From Dipteronia dyeriana (lineage: Eukaryota; Streptophyta; Magnoliopsida; Sapindales; Sapindaceae): a stretch of DNA of 64,000 nt. The stretch is from positions 26,174,501-26,238,500 of the forward strand of contig CM065295.1 in the NCBI GenBank assembly GCA_032871835.1, given 5' to 3'. Below are positions 59,568 to 64,000 of this stretch, piece after piece; within the stretch, counting starts at the first letter, position 1; each line of letters begins with the position of its first letter. Position numbers and translations under genes: made by a program. The notes under the pieces are model-generated. The model made no database searches. It was not told where the DNA came from and saw only the letters and a list, made by a program, of their open reading frames with translations.

Positions 59568-61246
59568 TGAATGTCTCTACCTTTCTGTCTACTCCTCTCA
59601 TTCTCTTGTAGATCCACTTACATCCTATGGAGTATACCTCATCCGGTAAGTCTACAAGATCCCATACTGAATTAGAATACATGGACTCCATTTCAAGATT
59701 CATGGCTTTAAGCCATCCCTCTTTATCAGAATCTTCCATTGCATTCTTAAATGTCAATGGATCATCCACACTATCAGCAAAGACAACACCTTGTCCCTCA
59801 CCTTAACCTAAATAATGTTCAGGTTGTCTTACAACCATCTCACTACGTTTAGGTGGTAGTGTATCCTGATTAGGAACCATCCGATTTTCAGATGTTTGGG
59901 GATCAACAACTCTTGTTGATGAAGCACTAGTCTCACCAGGCTCCAACTCATTCAATAAAATCTTAGAATGAGGTTTATGGTCACTAATATAATTGTCCTT
60001 AAGAAACGTTGTATTTGTCGATACAAATACTCTGTTATCTTCAGGACTATAGAAGTGTCCACCTCTGGTCTCCTTGAAGTATCCTACAAATAGGCAGACC
60101 ATAGACTTGAAGTCTTGTTTTCCACTTCTTTTCTTCAGCACGTGTGCTAGACACCCCAATATATGAAAATATCGTATACTAGTTTTACGACCATTCCATA
60201 ACTCTAGGGAAGTCTTAGGAATAGATTTGGATGGTACTACATTCAAAACGTATGCCACTATTTGTAACGTATATCCCTAGAAATAATTTTGTAATGATAA
60301 GAAACTAATCATAGATCTCACCATTTCTATCAGGGTTCTATTTCTTCTCTCCACTACACCATTTTGCTGAGATGTACAGAGAGCTGTGATTTGGAAAACT
60401 ATCCCATGCTCGACCATGAAGTCTTCAAACTCTTGGTCAAGGTACTCACCTCCACGATCTGATCGTAATGACTTGATAGTCCTACCTAATTGATTCTCAA
60501 CTTCAACTAAAAATTCTTTAAACTTTTTAAATGATTCCAACTTTCGTTGCATCAGGTAAACATATCTGTATCTTGAGTAGTCATCTATAAAGGTGATACA
60601 ATACTCATAGCCGCCCCTAGCTTTAACATTCATTGGTCCACAGATGTCTGTATTTATGAGCTCTAATGGCTCTATAGCTCTATGCTCTTTTCTAGTAAAA
60701 GGTCTCTTAGTCATCTTACCTTCTAAACAGGATTCGTAGACAAGTAAGCTGTCAACCTTTAACTCACTTAAAGATCCGTTTTTTACTAGTCTATCTATCC
60801 GATCAAGGTTGATATGACTAAGCTTTATATGCTATAGATACATGTCATTATCTGGAGAAATCTTATATCGTTTAGTTTTTGGTTTTTCAGCCTTAAACAA
60901 TTCGGTGTTGAGCAATGTAGTATGTATTAATGGTCTTAACACATACAAATTGTTTTCATTAATTACTGAACAAATATTCAGACCATTCTTTTCAATAATA
61001 ATAGACTTGTTATAAAAAGAAACAGAATATGTTGATTTAACAACTTAGAAACAGAAATCAAATTATGTGTAAATCCAAAAAAATAAAAAACATTGTTCAA
61101 TAATAAAAAAAACTATTATTATTACAAAATTACAATTTTATTGCTCCCACTGCTTTGGTCGATACGACATCTCCCGACCCCACACGTATTGAGAAGGCTC
61201 AATCCTCTAGTTGTGTCCAAGATTCAGTTTACTGCAATGAAGATCA
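59568..61246 (-). pseudogene. copia B GAG-pre-integrase, integrase and RT start
   Basis: From 61246 leftwards: a protease-proximal piece, GAG-pre-integrase (HIKLSHINLDRIDRLVKNGS), CLEGKMTKRPFTRKEHR, integrase core with Asp in LELINTDICGP, Asp in LRSDRGGEYLD and Glu in [12 protein letters not shown], then after a stop AYVLNVVPSKSIPKTSLELW, LFVGYFKETRGGHFYSPED and the RT start WDLVDLPDEVYSIGCKWIYK, GVDRKVETF. The pieces share one frame, separated by stops at 60277, about 59800 and others. Gag and the 5' LTR are missing. Confidence 0.88.
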
Positions 61247-62680
61247 TGTTGGGATTATGCTCGATAGTAAGAGTATAATAATGTATTTGACAGTCTTTTC
61301 ATATCAATAAAGTGATTTCTAGTTTAACAAATCTTATAGCATTTAGAGTTTAATTATTATAATTGTCAAAATTAAATAATCATAAGGTCAAAAGACTATG
61401 AGAAAAGAAGAATTGTTCATACATCTATATACGTATGAGGTAGACACAATTCGTTAGTTAGTCTTGAATAATAATCACAACTTAAGATAAAAGTTGGGCG
61501 CCTTTATCTTGTCAAAGTTGTAGATTCTTTTGCCAGCATTTGAGTGGGATCAAATGTGTTATGAAGAGTCTAAAATCATCAAAGTGTGGTGTCTTTAGGA
61601 AAAAGAATCTATTGCACTGGGTGCATTGAATTGGATCACAGTGAAATACGTTATCCAGAACCGTCAATGCATAAAAGTTTTCATTTGAAGACAATCGGAG
61701 AGTCTATCTCAATCCTGAGATAAATGATGGACTTATGGTTGCAAGTGTTATCATTTGAGCTATCAATGAGTACGATTATATAACATAGTCTATCATCGAT
61801 AGTTTGGTGGTATTCATTTGTTAACCGATAGAGGACTTCATTTATAGATATGGACATCGTGGCTCCATTTATTAAATGAGAGTAAAATATCATCATATGG
61901 ATGTTTTAAGGTATTGGATATTAAATCTTAACGTTAAGTTTTCAATAGTGTCTATTGACACATGGCTTCTAGACAAGTCAAAATATCCAAGTTCAAAATG
62001 TGGTCATATGAGTAAATATGGTAACTTAGAGAGCTATAGGCGGTCTATGAGCTCTTGGCGATTACTGGTATTCTTCATGAGGATACACTTTCTCCAATAA
62101 AGTTGTCTAGGGTATGAATGAGCAATATTAACTTATTCTATCTTTATTTCAGAGTGCAATTTTAGTTCTTTAGTGGAATGAACTAAAATTAATAGATCAG
62201 ACCTAAATGAATCATTTGTTGATTGTGATTGGGTTGTGTCTATTGGAGCTTAAATTTAGATAGCCCGCAAAGATCCCCAATCCACACGAACTTGCATGGA
62301 TCACTTGATATATTCTACCGGACCAATTTAGGGGCCCATCTAGAATTGTATTGAGGCATGTGAACTTGTTTCTTATTGTAAGAATATATGTGGACTTTTT
62401 ATTAAGGTCCAATGGATTTAATAAAATAGAAAAAATAATATAATGGCCCATATATGGTGTTAGGCTGAAAAGCTATATAGTTTAGCTTAATTATATTACT
62501 TTTATTTTATCATTTAATTAAATGAAAATTAATTAATTTCTTAATTAATTAATTATTTAATTAAAAGTCAAAATCTTTTTTCTTGTTGGAGAAGTTCTCC
62601 TAATATTGTACTATTGTTGGTAGTATAATTAATATTAAAGATTATATTTGATAAGTAGATAAATAAAATGAATTATTTAA
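61247..62680 (+). mobile_element. truncated family C LTR, opposite orientation
   Basis: Starts TGTTGGGATTATGCTCGATAG and aligns with the minus strand of 59567-58130 almost base by base until GAATTATTTA, where a new sequence begins. With the solo LTR it forms inverted 1.4-kb arms around the copia B integrase. Short frames inside, such as MRVKYHHMDVLRYWILN, are mirrored in the other copy and are LTR shadows. Confidence 0.9.
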
Positions 62681-64000
62681 GGGTCAAAAAATTATTGGCA
62701 CTATTTGAGGGGGGTGTTGTGCAAATATCACCACTTTACTAATGTATGTTTAAAAGACACCATTTAACGTGTTCAGACGAAAATATCCTGAAATATTAAA
62801 ACAGCGAGGAATTTGTCGTTTTCTAAGTCAGAGAAAAGCAACAGTCAAACCTACAGGAAACTAATCGACGGTGAAGTGACCGGAACGAGATTACACGAGA
62901 ACAGCTGCGATTGATAAAGGTAAGATTAGTTTTTTTTTTCCTTGTTTTTGTTGTTGTTAACTTGTATTACATGTTGGAATTGAGTTTTGTTGATAGAAAT
63001 TGTAGAAACCGGTTAAAATAGAGATTTGAGAATGGTTATGGTTTAGGTTAGGGTTTGTAATTTAGTTGAATATCTGTTGTGGAAGATGAAATCTAGGTTA
63101 TCGAGACTTTTTGCAAAAGAATCGAGCTTATTTATTGTTGTGTCGAGCTTTTATTTTCGTGAAAATTAGGTATTGGCAATTCGAACTTTTTTTGTAAGGT
63201 TTCGAGCTTTTTTTGAATTGGATCGAGATTTTTTGAAAGGGATCGAGCTTTTTGAAAAGGAATCGAGCTTTTTTGAAAAGGAATCGAGCTTTTTTGAAAA
63301 GGAATCGAGCTTTTTTCAATAGGGTCTAGTTTTTTTTCATTGGATCGAGCTTTTTCATCATGACATCGAGCTTTTTTAAAATATGATCGAGCTTTTTTGT
63401 TATGGGATAGAGCATTTTTTTCATAGGAGGATCGATCTTTTTTCTAAAGGGTCGAGCTTTTTTGTATATGAGTCGAGCTTTATTTGCATGAAAATTAAGT
63501 TTTGGTGGGTCGAGCTTTTTTTATAAGGGTTCGAGCGTTTTTTGAATAGGATCGAGCCTTTTTGAAAGGGATCGAGTTTTTTTTTACATTGGATCGAGCT
63601 TTTTCATCATGGGATCGAGTTTTTTTTTTACTTAAGATTGAGCTATTTTGTTATGGGATCGAGCATTTTTTCATATAATCGAGTTTTTTTTTAACGGGTC
63701 GAGCTTTTTTGTCCTTGGATGTAGCTTATTTCTTATAGGACCGAGCTTTTTTGTAATTTGACCTAGCTTTTTTGTTATGGAATCGAGCATTTTTGTCATA
63801 GGATCGAGCTTTTTTTTAAAGAGTCGAGCTTATTTCTCTTGGGATCGAGCATATTTTTTTTAGGATTGAGCTGTTTTTACATTGGATCAAGACTTATAAT
63901 TTTGGTTACGATATTTTTTTGTTTAATGATGTTGTATTTTTGTTACATTGCAGATGAGAAATAGGTTAAGGGATTTGCATAAAACTCCAGAAGGAGACTA
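62681..64000 (+). mobile_element. left end of another MULE-like element (runs off window)
   Basis: Family C LTR sequence stops at GGGTCAAAAAATTATTGGCAC, a GG-starting end with TTGTGCAAATATCACCACTT inside, in the style of MULE termini. A leader follows, then a splice donor (AAAG/GTAAG, 62920), a long repetitive stretch, an acceptor (63952-63953) and ATG 63954 opening MRNRLRDLHKTPEGD to the window edge. The superfamily is inference; the right end is not visible. Confidence 0.45.
63090..63890 (+). repeat. TCGAGC-T(5-9) array
   Basis: More than two dozen copies of (G)GATCGAGCTTTTTT, spaced 15-40 bp, with variable linkers such as GAAAAGG, CATCAT and GTTATGG. All are in the same orientation. On the minus strand the pattern reads as KKARFLF peptides, an artefact. 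It lies within a putative 5'-UTR intron. Confidence 0.92.

Noticed and set aside
63128..63319. KKARFLF-repeat frame on the minus strand
   Set aside because: A translation of the TCGAGC-T(n) array.

Overview
The window is nuclear DNA of a flowering plant, most likely a eudicot: genes have GT-AG introns, intergenic DNA is AT-rich, and transposable elements (TEs) of nearly every plant class are present. The species cannot be named from sequence alone. Three genes look intact: DEG9 (minus strand, 9 exons, 9429-15069), a 2H-phosphoesterase-like gene (plus strand, single coding exon, 29783-30334) and a trichome-birefringence-like (TBL) polysaccharide O-acetyltransferase (minus strand, 3 exons, 32972-35193). 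Gene relics are an RPL12 pseudogene (about 3146-3360), an intron-containing WAT1/UMAMIT transporter pseudogene (7364-8835) and a VOZ1 fragment captured by a transposon (39029-39830).

Layout. 1-7300 is gene-poor: tRNA-derived SINEs, hairpin MITEs and microsatellites. 7364-15069 holds the WAT1 pseudogene and DEG9. 15352-17224 holds a 720-bp near-palindromic element and a hAT-type MITE with an exact 8-bp target duplication. 17580-29499 is one complete but decayed Ty3/gypsy element of Tat type: two LTRs, 5-bp duplication CCCTT, gag, protease, RT, two RNase H domains, integrase, then a long 3' region with a 90-bp tandem array and a broken antisense gene. It sits in what looks like the 5' leader or promoter of the 2H gene and moves the upstream leader about 12 kb away. 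31260-31483 is a SINE. The TBL gene carries a PIF/Harbinger MITE in intron 2.

36000-64000 is a nested TE cluster. A Ty1/copia element (B, minus strand) has its 3' LTR at 37302-37980 plus 54442-55762, and its interior at 55763-57092 plus 59568-61246. A solo LTR (57093-59567) interrupts its RT, and an inverted relative of that LTR (61247-62680) cuts off its 5' end. A 16.5-kb Mutator-like element (MULE, 37981-54441) split the LTR of copia B; it carries VOZ1 exons at one end and a mudrA N-terminal fragment at the other. A second copia (A, Sire/Maximus-like, minus strand, 41219-51509, duplication AAATT) inserted into the MULE and has an extra, mostly deleted tandem unit. Another MULE-like end starts at about 62681 and runs off the window.

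The most unusual signals are two arrays of 16-bp palindromes spaced by 3 nt inside the MULE (51651-52008 and 53331-53592), in which symmetric bases of the palindrome tend to change together, and a 0.8-kb TCGAGC-T(n) array in a putative 5'-UTR intron of the element at the right edge. No CRISPR, rRNA or functional tRNA gene was seen.
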